From assembly GCA_913050115.1 (NCBI GenBank), contig CAJWZU010000032.1, positions 1-32,255 of the forward strand: a stretch of 32,255 bases of DNA, read 5' to 3'. This document shows, piece by piece, positions 17,500-25,663 of this stretch (positions are counted from its first letter, which is position 1; every line of letters begins with the position of its first letter). A model generated the notes under the pieces. It was given only the letters and a program-made list of their open reading frames with translations. It was not told the DNA's origin and made no database searches. Source of the DNA: an uncultured Cellvibrionales bacterium (GTDB lineage: Bacteria; Pseudomonadota; Gammaproteobacteria; Pseudomonadales; Cellvibrionaceae). The translations under genes were made by a program, and so were the position numbers.

Positions 17500-18182
17500 T
17501 TATTTGTTTGTCCTTTGCAATGCGTTGTAAAGCGGGCAAGTATTAACATCGATATCACTTTCAATACGATACTTCGCTAAAATACATTCTGATTGCTGGG
17601 CTATTTTTCGCCGTAGCAGACGTCTTGCACCTTTAATGCGCGCAACAGGTATTTAATCATAGTGACTTGTTTGATGCCGCATCCATGCCATCACGGCTAG
17701 TGAGGCCTTATCGACCATTTTTACAGAAGTGCTGCGCGCGACGGTACCACTACCGACCGGAGTCACGTGTTGTTTTACTAACGCAGCAACTTTATCCTCC
17801 ATAGATTGAAATTTGGGATCGAAATTAAGCAATTGTACAATTGCCTGTAGAAAATCTTCGCCGAAAACTAGTTCTTTTTTATCACGGAGAATTTTAGCCT
17901 GAGCCAGTTTCTTAAGATGGACAGGATCTGCACGCTTTGATGCAACTAGCACTTTGGCAGCCTGAATATATTCTGTTGCTGCCCAGACACCATGTGAAAA
18001 TATCTTGCTACCTTTTTTCTGAACGGTCCAGGTGGGTGCTAGCGACTTTAATTTTTGAGACACTGAAGCATCGCCAGCGGGTAAATTTCCCAACCTTAAG
18101 GTACTGAAAAAATAATACCGTCTTTGTTTTTAAGACGCAGATCAAGTTTAGTGATTAAAAAGTGACGTGTTTGTGTCGGCAT
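17500..18182 (-). pseudogene. Broken DUF2293 family gene (premature stops and a frameshift)
   Basis: The central open part (17653-18093) carries LPAGDASVSQK, WTVQKKGSKIFSHGVWA, HVTPVGSGTVARS and AVMAWMRHQTSHYD, which I recognise as DUF2293. The reading does not end naturally. After HYD a TAA (17653-17655) interrupts the frame, yet the same frame stays open for 50 more codons (VARIKGARRLLRRKIAQQS onward) to a TAA at 17500, a basic tail like that of intact relatives as I remember them. At the 5' end a frame from ATG 18182 encodes 28 residues ending KNKDGIIFSVP, then hits TAA at 18096-18098. GWE follows in that frame, and the main domain continues only after a one-base shift. The only start for the central part alone is TTG 18093, with AAGG directly against it. 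Best read as decay, though a sequencing error could explain part of it. Confidence 0.65.
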
Positions 18183-18447
18183 ACACAACATCCATTGCTT
18201 TATTGCCTTGTTAAAACAAAGGTTAGTTATGGCATTTTGATATTCAAGTTTGATTGTGTGTAGGTGTAACGTGGGGCTGAATATAGACTAATACGGTAAA
18301 TAAAATCTAACTTATTGACAAAATAATAAAAGGAATGGGTTAACTACATAGTTTAAAATCACACAAAAAATGAACAATTTTAAACTATTGCAGGGCTAGG
18401 TATACCAAGAATATTAGCCAATATATATACTAACTAGATTAATATGA

Positions 18448-19182
18448 TCACCAAGGTATGGATTTGTCGTCCCAATCAAGGTAACTGAGTGTGCCGTCCA
18501 CGTTTGAGGTGTCCATGATATTTAATAGACGTTTGGCAACAAAGTCTGGAGTGAACAGCTTATTGGCTGGAACGCGAGCTTGAAAAGGTTTAGACAGCTG
18601 TGTATCGGTGGTACCCGGATGAAAGGAGATTAACTTAGTGTTAGGAGCACGACGAGCTAGCTCTATAGCTGCTGTTTTTAGTGCCATATTCAACGCTGTT
18701 TTACTGGCTCTATAACTATACCAACCACCAATGCTGTTATCACCGATACTGCCCACGCGTGCACTCAAGGTAGCGATACTAACTTTAGGTTCGGCACGAT
18801 GCCAAGCCTTACTTAACATAGGTGCAAGTTTAGATAACCACATAAGTGGAATCTCAACATTTACATGAAATATCTTTCGGCTCTGATCGAAATTCCAATC
18901 TTCCAACTTTTTTTCAGGCATAAAATCATCATTATGCAGTAAACCTAAAAAAATACCTACACGACATAATGGGCGCATCGAATTAGCGATATTATTACAG
19001 ATTGAGGAAATACTTTGATCACTATAATCAGAAACAAACCATTCTAGATTTGGATGAGAGATATCGGCAGTGGTACGGCTTACAGCGATTACAAACTCAC
19101 CATTAGCAAGAAGATTATCTCGTACACTTTTAGCAATGGCACTGGACGCACCGATTAAAAGTGTAACCTTTATATTTTGCAT
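18448..19182 (-). CDS. Short-chain dehydrogenase/reductase (CsgA-like)
   Basis: 244 residues from the ATG at 19182, which follows a GGGTGAG site and begins one base after the DUF393 stop. A GTG at 19191 would overlap. The N-terminal Rossmann motif is degenerate, LLIGASSAIAKSV instead of TGxxxGIG. The catalytic Tyr and Lys are in WYSYRASKTALN with an upstream serine in ATLSARVGS. ISFHPGTTDTQLSKPF is the cofactor loop of the group related to Myxococcus CsgA. Last gene of the unit DUF3429-DUF393-SDR. I know such SDRs beside photolyase genes in marine gammaproteobacteria; the substrate is unknown. Confidence 0.88.
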   Translation of the reverse strand: MQNIKVTLLIGASSAIAKSVRDNLLANGEFVIAVSRTTADISHPNLEWFVSDYSDQSISSICNNIANSMRPLCRVGIFLGLLHNDDFMPEKKLEDWNFDQSRKIFHVNVEIPLMWLSKLAPMLSKAWHRAEPKVSIATLSARVGSIGDNSIGGWYSYRASKTALNMALKTAAIELARRAPNTKLISFHPGTTDTQLSKPFQARVPANKLFTPDFVAKRLLNIMDTSNVDGTLSYLDWDDKSIPW

Positions 19183-19183
19183 T

Positions 19184-19606
19184 TTACTCACCCAATTTAT
19201 TACAACGTTGGCAGTCGCTCATGCGCGATTTGCCGGTTAGAATTTTAGAAATAAAATCACGATGGCTGGCAAAATACAAATACAGTCTGTCGGCAATCGG
19301 CTTGACGAGCGGCCATCTTAAAAAACTTGTCCGCCAACCTTGGCCAACTAAAGTCCAGGCTTTATGGGTGACGTCAAGGCCAGATATCCAAGTACCATCA
19401 GCTAGCTCTCCATGTAAAACCTTCATCGCAGTCTCAGCATTAATCTGAGGATAACGCAAAATGAAATCATCACTGAGAATGTCGACAGTTTCTATTAAGT
19501 TTTTAGTATCTTTACGTCTCAGCTGACGCATCTCCATAACACAAAGAGGACAACCTCCATCAATTAATATAGTAAGCTCTGGCTTTTTTAAAGAAGCATC
19601 AAACAT
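19184..19606 (-). CDS. DUF393 (DCC family) thiol-disulfide oxidoreductase-like protein
   Basis: 140 residues. LTILIDGGCPLCVMEMRQLRR near the start is the DUF393 signature: a thioredoxin-like CxxC (CPLC) after an Asp-Gly, standing for the usual DxxCxxC. GTWISGLDVTHKAW and the later WPLVKPIADRLYLYFASHRD follow the family pattern, and a second pair, CQRC, lies near the C-terminus. Start ATG 19606 has an AAGGAG site at ideal distance. The 3' end of the DUF3429 gene lies 13 bp upstream, and the SDR is coupled downstream. Catalytic redox activity is plausible but unproven for the family. Confidence 0.88.
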   Translation of the reverse strand: MFDASLKKPELTILIDGGCPLCVMEMRQLRRKDTKNLIETVDILSDDFILRYPQINAETAMKVLHGELADGTWISGLDVTHKAWTLVGQGWRTSFLRWPLVKPIADRLYLYFASHRDFISKILTGKSRMSDCQRCNKLGE

Positions 19607-19619
19607 AAATAAAGCTCCT

Positions 19620-20081
19620 TCAAGCTTTTGATGTTAGAGATAAAATGGTGACAATATGTGCACTAACGACTATAAAGGTAAGATTTCCTCTAAGTCTCCA
19701 GTAGTGATGTAAACGATCTAATAGTTCAAATTCAAGTACCTTCCATAAAAGATGCTTTTCGACCATCCATAAAACTACGTTGATAATAAGTAAAAGGCAG
19801 ACCCCCAAAACAGTATGATTCAAGAGTATTAGTAACACACTGAACCAAGCGGCAAGGGATAGAAAATTGCTAAGTATGAATAGCGCTGAGCGATTAACAG
19901 AATTTATATGTAATGCCTGACCCCAGAGTGTACCGGCAATAAAAGAAGATATAAGAGCGCTGTAACTTGAAAAAAATAGAATGCTGATACCCGTGCTGCT
20001 ATAAAAAGCGATATAAACGGATAAAACAATGAAAGGAATTAAACCAGCATAACCTAAGATATCTCGTGTTGGACGCCGCAT
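19620..20081 (-). CDS. DUF3429 membrane protein
   Basis: 153 residues starting MRRPTRDILGYAGLIPFIVL, the typical opening of DUF3429. Four hydrophobic segments can be placed at about 10-30, 38-55, 65-105 and 130-150. The conserved SALISSFIAGTLWGQ lies between the second and third. Probably an inner-membrane protein of unknown function. First gene of the DUF3429-DUF393-SDR unit. An inverted TATACA/TGTATA repeat lies directly upstream (separate entry). The charged stretch VEKHLLWKVLEFE lies between the last helices. Confidence 0.85.
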   Translation of the reverse strand: MRRPTRDILGYAGLIPFIVLSVYIAFYSSTGISILFFSSYSALISSFIAGTLWGQALHINSVNRSALFILSNFLSLAAWFSVLLILLNHTVLGVCLLLIINVVLWMVEKHLLWKVLEFELLDRLHHYWRLRGNLTFIVVSAHIVTILSLTSKA

Positions 20082-20090
20082 TCTGATACC

Positions 20091-20112
20091 TATACATGTG
20101 ATTTTATGTATA
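20091..20112. promoter_or_regulatory. Candidate operator: TATACA-N10-TGTATA inverted repeat upstream of the DUF3429 unit
   Basis: TATACAT (20091-20097) and ATGTATA (20106-20112) form a perfect 7-bp inverted repeat with an 8-bp centre, 10 to 31 bp ahead of the DUF3429 start. On the minus strand a possible promoter, TTAACA-N16-TAAAAT, overlaps it. From memory, the light-responsive MerR-family regulators of Pseudomonas putida (PplR, LitR/CarH class) use TRTACA-N12-TGTAYA. The half-sites match here, but the spacing is two bases shorter. No such regulator gene is in the window. Confidence 0.45.
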
Positions 20113-20727
20113 CGGCTGATGTTGTTAATTGGATCTTCATGAGTCTATTAAACACTCGATATTTCAAATATTACATTGCCTATGTTTAAAAGTGTAGTCT
20201 TTACAGCAGTTGTGTAACAGTCACGATACTTATAGAGTAAGCGTGATTTACGTTCGAAAGGTTGGTCGTACAAATTTATAAAGTGCAAGTAAATACTGTT
20301 TAAAGCGTCTTTTTTTATCGTTGATTCCGACAATTTAATGGCATTTATGAAGAATCTGGATTGCCAGCATTCACTTACTTTTTATTAATTCTTGATATAG
20401 ATAAAAGTATTATGAGAACTTATCGGTAACTATTACAGGCATAGTTTTATCGATGAATATCTAATTGAAATTAGATTGGAGCAAAATTTAGACTTTAGGC
20501 AATGAAATTTTTAAAGAGATTATTTTTTAGTAGTGATTCTAAACACGCTGAGGCTGTTATTTTTTAATCCATGCTTAGTCAGAAGACATTAGCTTCCATC
20601 TAATTACACGTTTACTTGGCACGTATTACACCATACATAACTGTATAGATAAGACGTTGATATCGGCAATGAATAAAATTTATTGGGCCCAGATGTTATT
20701 TCCTGGGCTTTGGTTATTGCAGGCTCA
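20113..20727. other. AT-rich gap between folM and the DUF3429 unit
   Basis: Over 600 bp with no gene I can support apart from the operator and terminator entries. A 61-codon minus-strand frame at 20148-20333 begins with TTG, resembles nothing known and lies in low-complexity sequence, so it is not called. Confidence 0.5.
20687..20708 (-). terminator. Possible terminator of the folX-folE-folM unit
   Basis: On the minus strand GCCCAG and CTGGGC form a perfect 6-bp stem around a 10-base loop, 20 bp after the folM stop. CCAATAAATTTT follows, a T-containing but interrupted tail. A moderate candidate. Confidence 0.45.
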
Positions 20728-21435
20728 TTATTTAGTGACTAAGTGCCGACCGCCATCCAATGGCAGTACTCTGCCAGTAATATAATTACTCTGTAATAAG
20801 AAATTAACGCTTACTTCAACTTCTTTATACCCACCTTCGCGAGGTAATAGTGACTTTTTTAGAGTCTTGGCTCGATAAGCATCGCTGTCGCCTGGGTTAA
20901 ATTTAATTAGAGCGGGCGCAATGGCATTTACCTTGATGTTGGGCGCCCAAGTAGACGCCATTGACAGCGTTAGATTTTCAAGGGCTGCTTTACTGGCTGC
21001 ATACGCAGAGTGTTTGGCGCTACCGGTTGAAGCCACATAGTCACTGAAGTGAATGATGTCTGTAGCATCGCCTTGGTCATTGATCAACATCGGCGCAAGG
21101 GCTCGATTAATATGATAGGGCGCGTAAACATGCACTTGCATCATTTTCTGCAATATATCAGGTTCGACTCCGGTGTCAGTTAACCAGTCGGAGGCATTAT
21201 GGATAATGGCCCGAAGTTTTGTATAGTTTGAATTTATCTGTTCTAGCAACTGATGAACGGCTTCTGGCTGATAGAAATCGCATGGGTATAACATTGCTCC
21301 GCGCTTTCTGAGGTCGGCTAGCGCAGGCCGATCTTTTCGAAAAGTGCCAATAATATGATAGCCACGATCAAGGAGTGCATTGGCCAAATGAAGACCTATA
21401 CGTTGACCAACACCAGTTATTAAAATTGTTTCCAT
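20728..21435 (-). CDS. folM: Dihydromonapterin reductase
   Basis: An SDR-fold pteridine reductase that makes tetrahydromonapterin from dihydromonapterin and also has dihydrofolate reductase activity in E. coli. 235 residues. The nucleotide-binding ILITGVGQRIGLHLA carries the TGxxxRIG variant typical of FolM, and GTFRKDRPAL positions NADPH. YAASKAALENLTLSMA holds the catalytic Tyr and Lys. INRALAPML and the C-terminal ITGRVLPLDGGRHL are as in the family. It follows folE by 13 bp; with folX and folE next to it the assignment is strong. Confidence 0.92.
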   Translation of the reverse strand: METILITGVGQRIGLHLANALLDRGYHIIGTFRKDRPALADLRKRGAMLYPCDFYQPEAVHQLLEQINSNYTKLRAIIHNASDWLTDTGVEPDILQKMMQVHVYAPYHINRALAPMLINDQGDATDIIHFSDYVASTGSAKHSAYAASKAALENLTLSMASTWAPNIKVNAIAPALIKFNPGDSDAYRAKTLKKSLLPREGGYKEVEVSVNFLLQSNYITGRVLPLDGGRHLVTK

Positions 21436-21448
21436 AATCTATCCAGTT

Positions 21449-22102
21449 TTAATGACTTAGAAATTCAGCTCTGGTGTGGATGTTGTCGCGAAAACACCCA
21501 CCAAGAGCTGTGGTGCTGGTTTGTGAGTTACTGTCTCGAACACCCCTGGCTTTTACGCAGTAGTGTTTAGCATCGATACTAACGGCGACATTCTCCGTTT
21601 GTAGTAGAGCCTGCAGGGCAATTAATATCTGCCTAGTTAATCTCTCTTGCACTTGCGGTCTTTGGGCAAAAAATTGCACTATACGGTTAATTTTTGATAA
21701 GCCGATGATTTTTTTAGAGGGAATGTAAGCCACCTTCGCCAACCCATCAATAACCACAAAGTGATGCTCACAAGTACTGGTAAGGTCGATATCTCTGACC
21801 TTGACCATTTCGTCGGCACCCATTTTGTTATCAATTAACGAGAGCTTAGGAAACTGTTTATAGTCAAGACCAGAAAAAATTTCTTTGACATACATTTTTG
21901 CTATGCGATGAGGTGTCTCAGCTAGACTGTCGTCATTTAAATCTAGGCCTAAGGTATTAATAACCTCCGTCATTAAACCTTTAATCCGTTCATACTTTTC
22001 ATCACTTGATAAGTTGTTATCAATCAGCGGTGTTTCAAGATTTTGCTCTATCAGTGCAGATTGAACTAATTGAGCATCGATGGTTAATTCATCAGTTGTC
22101 AT
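21449..22102 (-). CDS. folE: GTP cyclohydrolase I
   Basis: Converts GTP to 7,8-dihydroneopterin triphosphate, the entry step for folate and pterins. 217 residues. The zinc ligands known from the E. coli enzyme are matched by Cys111 and His114 in TSTCEHHF and by Cys182 in [29 protein letters not shown] and [12 protein letters not shown] are also conserved. The first 35 residues are a variable extension. It lies 22 bp after folX. Whether it is the only folE of this genome cannot be seen; its placement suggests a paralogue dedicated to monapterin. Confidence 0.97.
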   Translation of the reverse strand: MTTDELTIDAQLVQSALIEQNLETPLIDNNLSSDEKYERIKGLMTEVINTLGLDLNDDSLAETPHRIAKMYVKEIFSGLDYKQFPKLSLIDNKMGADEMVKVRDIDLTSTCEHHFVVIDGLAKVAYIPSKKIIGLSKINRIVQFFAQRPQVQERLTRQILIALQALLQTENVAVSIDAKHYCVKARGVRDSNSQTSTTALGGCFRDNIHTRAEFLSH

Positions 22103-22124
22103 TAATTTTACTCATTTTATTCAA

Positions 22125-22496
22125 TTAAGTGTCTGAACGATGCTCTAAAGTTAGCGATACCGAATCAGCAAATCGTAGTGCATGAGGTTTATCTATAGAC
22201 ACACGAGCGTAGGCTACACTAGGGTGGTCGCAACAAATATTAAGGACGTCAGCGACTAGTTTTTCAAGTAATAAGAAATGTCCTTGCTCAACATGTTCAA
22301 TTACTTTTTTGGTAATAGTTTTATAATTTAGCGCCGCGTCCACGCTGTCATTAAACACATCAGCGCTCACTGGGTAATGAATCTCTAAGTTAACTACTAC
22401 ATCTTGTTGCTTCTCTCGTTCTTCCTGGTTAAAGCCAATAAAAGTTCTCAGGCGAAGTTTTTTTACTTCAATAATGGCATTAGATATAGGCATCAA
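22125..22496 (-). CDS. folX: Dihydroneopterin triphosphate 2'-epimerase
   Basis: Epimerises dihydroneopterin triphosphate to the monapterin form, the branch point to tetrahydromonapterin. The 123-residue protein tracks E. coli FolX closely: IEVKKLRLRTFIGFNQEE, ALNYKTITKKVIEHVE, FLLLEKLVADVL and KPHALRFADSVSLTLE. These residues separate it from the FolB aldolase, which lacks the RLRTFIGF opening. First gene of folX-folE-folM. Its promoter lies in the 139-bp gap shared with the divergent DUF6435 gene. That gap contains TTGTA-N15-TACAA (22578-22602), a possible regulator site of low certainty. Confidence 0.93.
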   Translation of the reverse strand: MMPISNAIIEVKKLRLRTFIGFNQEEREKQQDVVVNLEIHYPVSADVFNDSVDAALNYKTITKKVIEHVEQGHFLLLEKLVADVLNICCDHPSVAYARVSIDKPHALRFADSVSLTLEHRSDT

Positions 22497-22635
22497 GAAT
22501 CCTTTTTCTTGCGTACGTTATTAACCAGCATATAGATCACTACTAAATCAATAAGTCTGGGGTATTTTAATATAATATTGTAATCTAGTTAAAAATCTAC
22601 AACGTATAAATTAATCATCAATATTGGATTTACAT

Positions 22636-22803
22636 ATGTTTTCATTCTTTAAGAAAGACCCAGTAGAAAAATTGAATAAACAATACTATCAAAAATTGGA
22701 ATCTGCGATGTTAGCCCAAAGAGCGGGTGATATTAAAAGTTACTCAAGCATAACCGCTGAGGCTGAGGCTATAAAGTTGGAAATCGATAAAATCTCAAAA
22801 TAA
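22636..22803 (+). CDS. DUF6435 family microprotein
   Basis: A 55-codon gene starting MFSFFKKDPVEKLNKQYYQK, followed by LESAMLAQRAGDIKSYSSIT and a helical end AEAEAIKLEIDKISK. I recognise the MFSFFKKDPVxKL opening and the AQRxGDIxxYxxxTAEAE core as DUF6435, a family of short, charged, probably cytoplasmic helical proteins of unknown role. A GGA precedes the ATG by about 8 bp. It is divergent from folX and ends ahead of a good terminator. Confidence 0.82.
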   Translation: MFSFFKKDPVEKLNKQYYQKLESAMLAQRAGDIKSYSSITAEAEAIKLEIDKISK

Positions 22804-22879
22804 TATTAGCTACTTGCATCTAAGTACATTGAAGTTAACACTGGCTACACAGTTATGGTTAAAACAGTATTAATGCTCC

Positions 22880-22915
22880 AATGCCTATTTTAATCTTAAT
22901 ACGCATTAGTTTTTT
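22880..22915 (+). terminator. Rho-independent terminator after the DUF6435 gene
   Basis: AATGCCTATT (22880-22889) and AATACGCATT (22898-22907) pair with one C-C mismatch around an 8-base loop, followed by AG and six T. AT-rich but with the right layout. It protects the convergent DUF2860 gene from read-through. Confidence 0.7.
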
Positions 22916-22947
22916 GTGCTAAATATTCTGGTATATGATGCCATGCA

Positions 22948-23940
22948 TTAAAAACTCCAATTGAGGCCTGTAGCCAAAGTAGAGCTATTAGTTTCATAAA
23001 AATCTATATTACCTTGCATATCATGGTAGTTACCAATGATTGTAAATGTAGTATTTTCCCAACCAAATGGATTTTGGTAAAAATATCCGATAAACGCGCT
23101 TATTTTTCTTTCATCGCGTTGCTTGTCAAACACAGGGTTCACAACATCGTAGCTATAATTGGCAGCGCGTACGTTGGCGCTGTAGCGATGTCGCCCAACA
23201 ACTGCAAATATACCTAGCTCAATACCAGCGGCCTGATATGAATAAGCATCACCTTCGGCAGCTCGATCAATGCCATAAATACTGGGGGATAAAAAAATTC
23301 CTTTAGCGAGTGGTACTAGCATTTCTACACTGGCATAGCCATAACGAGCCCTCCGGTTAAGTAAATCGGCCTGTGTCTGTGACAAATCTAGATAAGCGCC
23401 GCTTTGTTCTTTGTCAATATCAAGTTCTCCATAGGCTAGCTCAACACTTATGCCGGTATTGACCATAGAATGCCATTTAGCACGAACAGCTGATAAGGAT
23501 TGTTCTGTTTCGTCACGTTCATTGTTTAATACAAAGGGGTCTGAATAAGTGTTTGTCCTTATTAAACTCGGAATGTAGGCCAATGTGAATGATGACCTTC
23601 CCTCAAGTAACTTGCGATAGCCTATCTCTGGGCTTAATTGGCCCTCGGTGACTTTAGTACGGCTAACACCCACATATAATTGGTCTACTAAAGAGTCAAA
23701 AGTATAATAAGCATTGCCCAACAGGCCTGGCAGTATTCGTTGATCTGAGTCTGCGCTGTCGCTAAAACTGGATAACACTTGATTTTTTTTGCCGGCACTC
23801 ATTAAGGAAGCGTTGTTGAGATAAACAGCCCCTATTAACACGTCTCCTGAAAACCCTGATTCTGTTGGTCTCTGTAACTCGCTATATGTGTTAAAGCTAA
23901 GGCCCAATAGTAGGCACAAGCTCAAAGTAGTCTTTATCAT
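22948..23940 (-). CDS. DUF2860 outer-membrane beta-barrel protein
   Basis: 330 residues with a Sec signal peptide (MIKTTLSLCLLLGLSFNTYS). Alternating amphipathic strands run along the whole length. The sequence ends in an aromatic residue (GLNWSF), as BAM-recognised barrels do. ESGFSGDVLIGAVYL at the start, SPEIGYRKLLEGRSSFTLAYIPSL (quoted in parts: SPEIGYRKL, FTLAYIPSL) and NPVFDKQRDERKISAFIGYF (NPVFDKQRDERK) match DUF2860 as I remember it from Vibrio and relatives. No transport or binding role is known to me. It stands alone, divergent from the 151-residue hypothetical gene across 298 bp. Confidence 0.82.
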   Translation of the reverse strand: MIKTTLSLCLLLGLSFNTYSELQRPTESGFSGDVLIGAVYLNNASLMSAGKKNQVLSSFSDSADSDQRILPGLLGNAYYTFDSLVDQLYVGVSRTKVTEGQLSPEIGYRKLLEGRSSFTLAYIPSLIRTNTYSDPFVLNNERDETEQSLSAVRAKWHSMVNTGISVELAYGELDIDKEQSGAYLDLSQTQADLLNRRARYGYASVEMLVPLAKGIFLSPSIYGIDRAAEGDAYSYQAAGIELGIFAVVGRHRYSANVRAANYSYDVVNPVFDKQRDERKISAFIGYFYQNPFGWENTTFTIIGNYHDMQGNIDFYETNSSTLATGLNWSF

Positions 23941-24238
23941 AGTAAATTCTCAAACCAAAAAAATAATCCTCGAGCTTGTATATTAGCTCGAATTAACTAT
24001 ACGTTATTTTTAGCGCACTGGATCATTCTGTATGTTCAGCTACCTATAGATAGATATGTTATATCATAACTCATTTATTTTAGTGATCCCAATGCTCTTT
24101 TGATGCGTAGTACACATAGGATACATAAATATAATTTTAATATACCCAGCGAAAGATGCTTTTCATATGCAGTTACTCTTTATTAACTGTTCCTTTCGTT
24201 CGGTATTTGCGGGTGTAAGTCCTTAAAAGGTAGTTGCT

Positions 24239-24694
24239 ATGATTACAAATAAAGAACAAAAAATAACACCTGTACTTGGTCGATGGGATTTAATTCCAAG
24301 TGAAATACTTGACCTTCTTTTTGAATCGGGTATACCTCGAAGCATGAGCTGCGACCTGATTGACTCACTTCCAGATGATTTGTGGCCTCAAATTCAGCTT
24401 ATTACCGTGAATTTAAATCCTAGCGAAGCTAAGGTTTGCACATCTATTACGTTAATCCTGGCTTATCTAATGCAGCATGACTTCAAACTTCCTGAAGATG
24501 TCGACTTGCAAATGAGCTCAGCGTTTCATTTCTTGCAAGGAAAAATGGCTGAGTTACGTATTAAGGGTCATGCCCAAGATGTTGATATAGTTAAGTCCCG
24601 TTTGGATGATGTTGTTATTCATTTTTTAGGTCAGTTTTATCAGAAGGATTATATTGAAAGCATTTACTGTGCAGCTAATGAGCCAATGCACTAG
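24239..24694 (+). CDS. Hypothetical protein, soluble, mostly helical
   Basis: A 151-residue frame from ATG with an AAAGGT site 7-12 bp upstream. The product is acidic and without signal peptide or membrane segments. Visible stretches are RWDLIPSEILDLLFESGIPR, LWPQIQLITVNLNPSEAKVC and the helical FHFLQGKMAELRIKGHAQDV. I recognise no family or catalytic motif. Its place between the DUF2860 barrel gene and the photolyase suggests it belongs to the stress-related island, but nothing in the sequence gives a function. Confidence 0.7.
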   Translation: MITNKEQKITPVLGRWDLIPSEILDLLFESGIPRSMSCDLIDSLPDDLWPQIQLITVNLNPSEAKVCTSITLILAYLMQHDFKLPEDVDLQMSSAFHFLQGKMAELRIKGHAQDVDIVKSRLDDVVIHFLGQFYQKDYIESIYCAANEPMH

Positions 24695-25663
24695 CTCTGA
24701 CTGTGCTCATGTAGCGCATCTATAGATCGTTTATGGTCATTCATTGTGTCTAATGCTTTTTATACTGGCCTAGTAACGTTTTTGTTGATTTAAAATTATG
24801 ATTTTGAGGGGCTCTGTTACTCACGATTTTCTGGAAGTGAGTTTGTTTGAAAAGTTACCAGTAAGCCTTAATAGGTGTTTTATTAAAGCACAAGTTATTG
24901 TAGCTGGCGGTTTTAAGCGTGTAATTTATGATCTTAATACGCCCGCTAAATACATTTGTTTGATGAGTTTTTCCTCTAGTTGACTGCCCGTTCAGTTGCG
25001 CCTAGGGGGAATATTACTCTCTTTATTGTTAAGCAATTAATTCCAATATTTGTCTATTGTCGCCACCAACAATAATAGTACCAATGTCGTCAGTTCTACT
25101 GATCCACCTTCTGACGTAAAGGTAACCAAGGTTTTTAACGGTCTGTGTGAATATGCAGTGATGAAAGCGTCTCCTAAATCCGATATAGGGCTCAAAAAAG
25201 TATACAAGACAAATGTCTATATTTTGCATAGCAGTTATAGGGCTATACGCAAAAATCTTTATGTACAATAATTTATGGTTAGCAGTAGTGGCGGGTGACC
25301 GCTTCAATAATCCGTTGTTAGGTGATGCTTGATAACTGATACGTTTGTTTTTTTGTATTCTAAGGCTGGTCTCGAAGGTCTGCCTAAGTACAATGATCGA
25401 TTGAATATTTATACTGTTTGTAAATCTATAGTGGTAATTCCTTCAATCAAGAGCTACGACGATATTGACTGTTACCTAGTTAGGGTTCTATTTTTACCCA
25501 TTGATGGTGTTATGAGGTCACTTGGTGATTTATTCTCTAAAGTATTACTGGCTTTGCCTCAGATGGTGTTAAAACGGCCATCCATTGATGTAAATCCTGT
25601 TAATTTAAAGTTACAGCGGTACTGTAAACCATTTTCTAATGAATCGTGTCTGGGAAATTATTG
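24695..25663. other. 969-bp gap upstream of the photolyase gene
   Basis: Contains several short open frames on both strands (24798-24983 +, 25050-25271 +, 25029-25307 -, 25329-25664 +), none resembling a known family. The longest (25329-25664) starts with TTG, lacks a ribosome binding site and would overlap the photolyase start. Base composition is that of its neighbours. It may be decayed coding sequence or a long control region. Confidence 0.5.

Noticed and set aside
17653-18182. Stop codon readthrough or programmed frameshifting in the DUF2293 gene
   Set aside because: Two separate TAA codons plus a frame change, with no clear slippery site or downstream structure; decay is simpler.
20148-20333. 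61-codon minus-strand frame upstream of the DUF3429 gene
   Set aside because: TTG start, no recognisable pattern, low-complexity AT-rich DNA; it is on the right strand but there is no support for coding.
25029-25307. 92-codon minus-strand frame, with an overlapping 73-codon plus-strand frame
   Set aside because: Two opposing frames over the same DNA and neither looks like a known protein; the minus frame starts with TTG.
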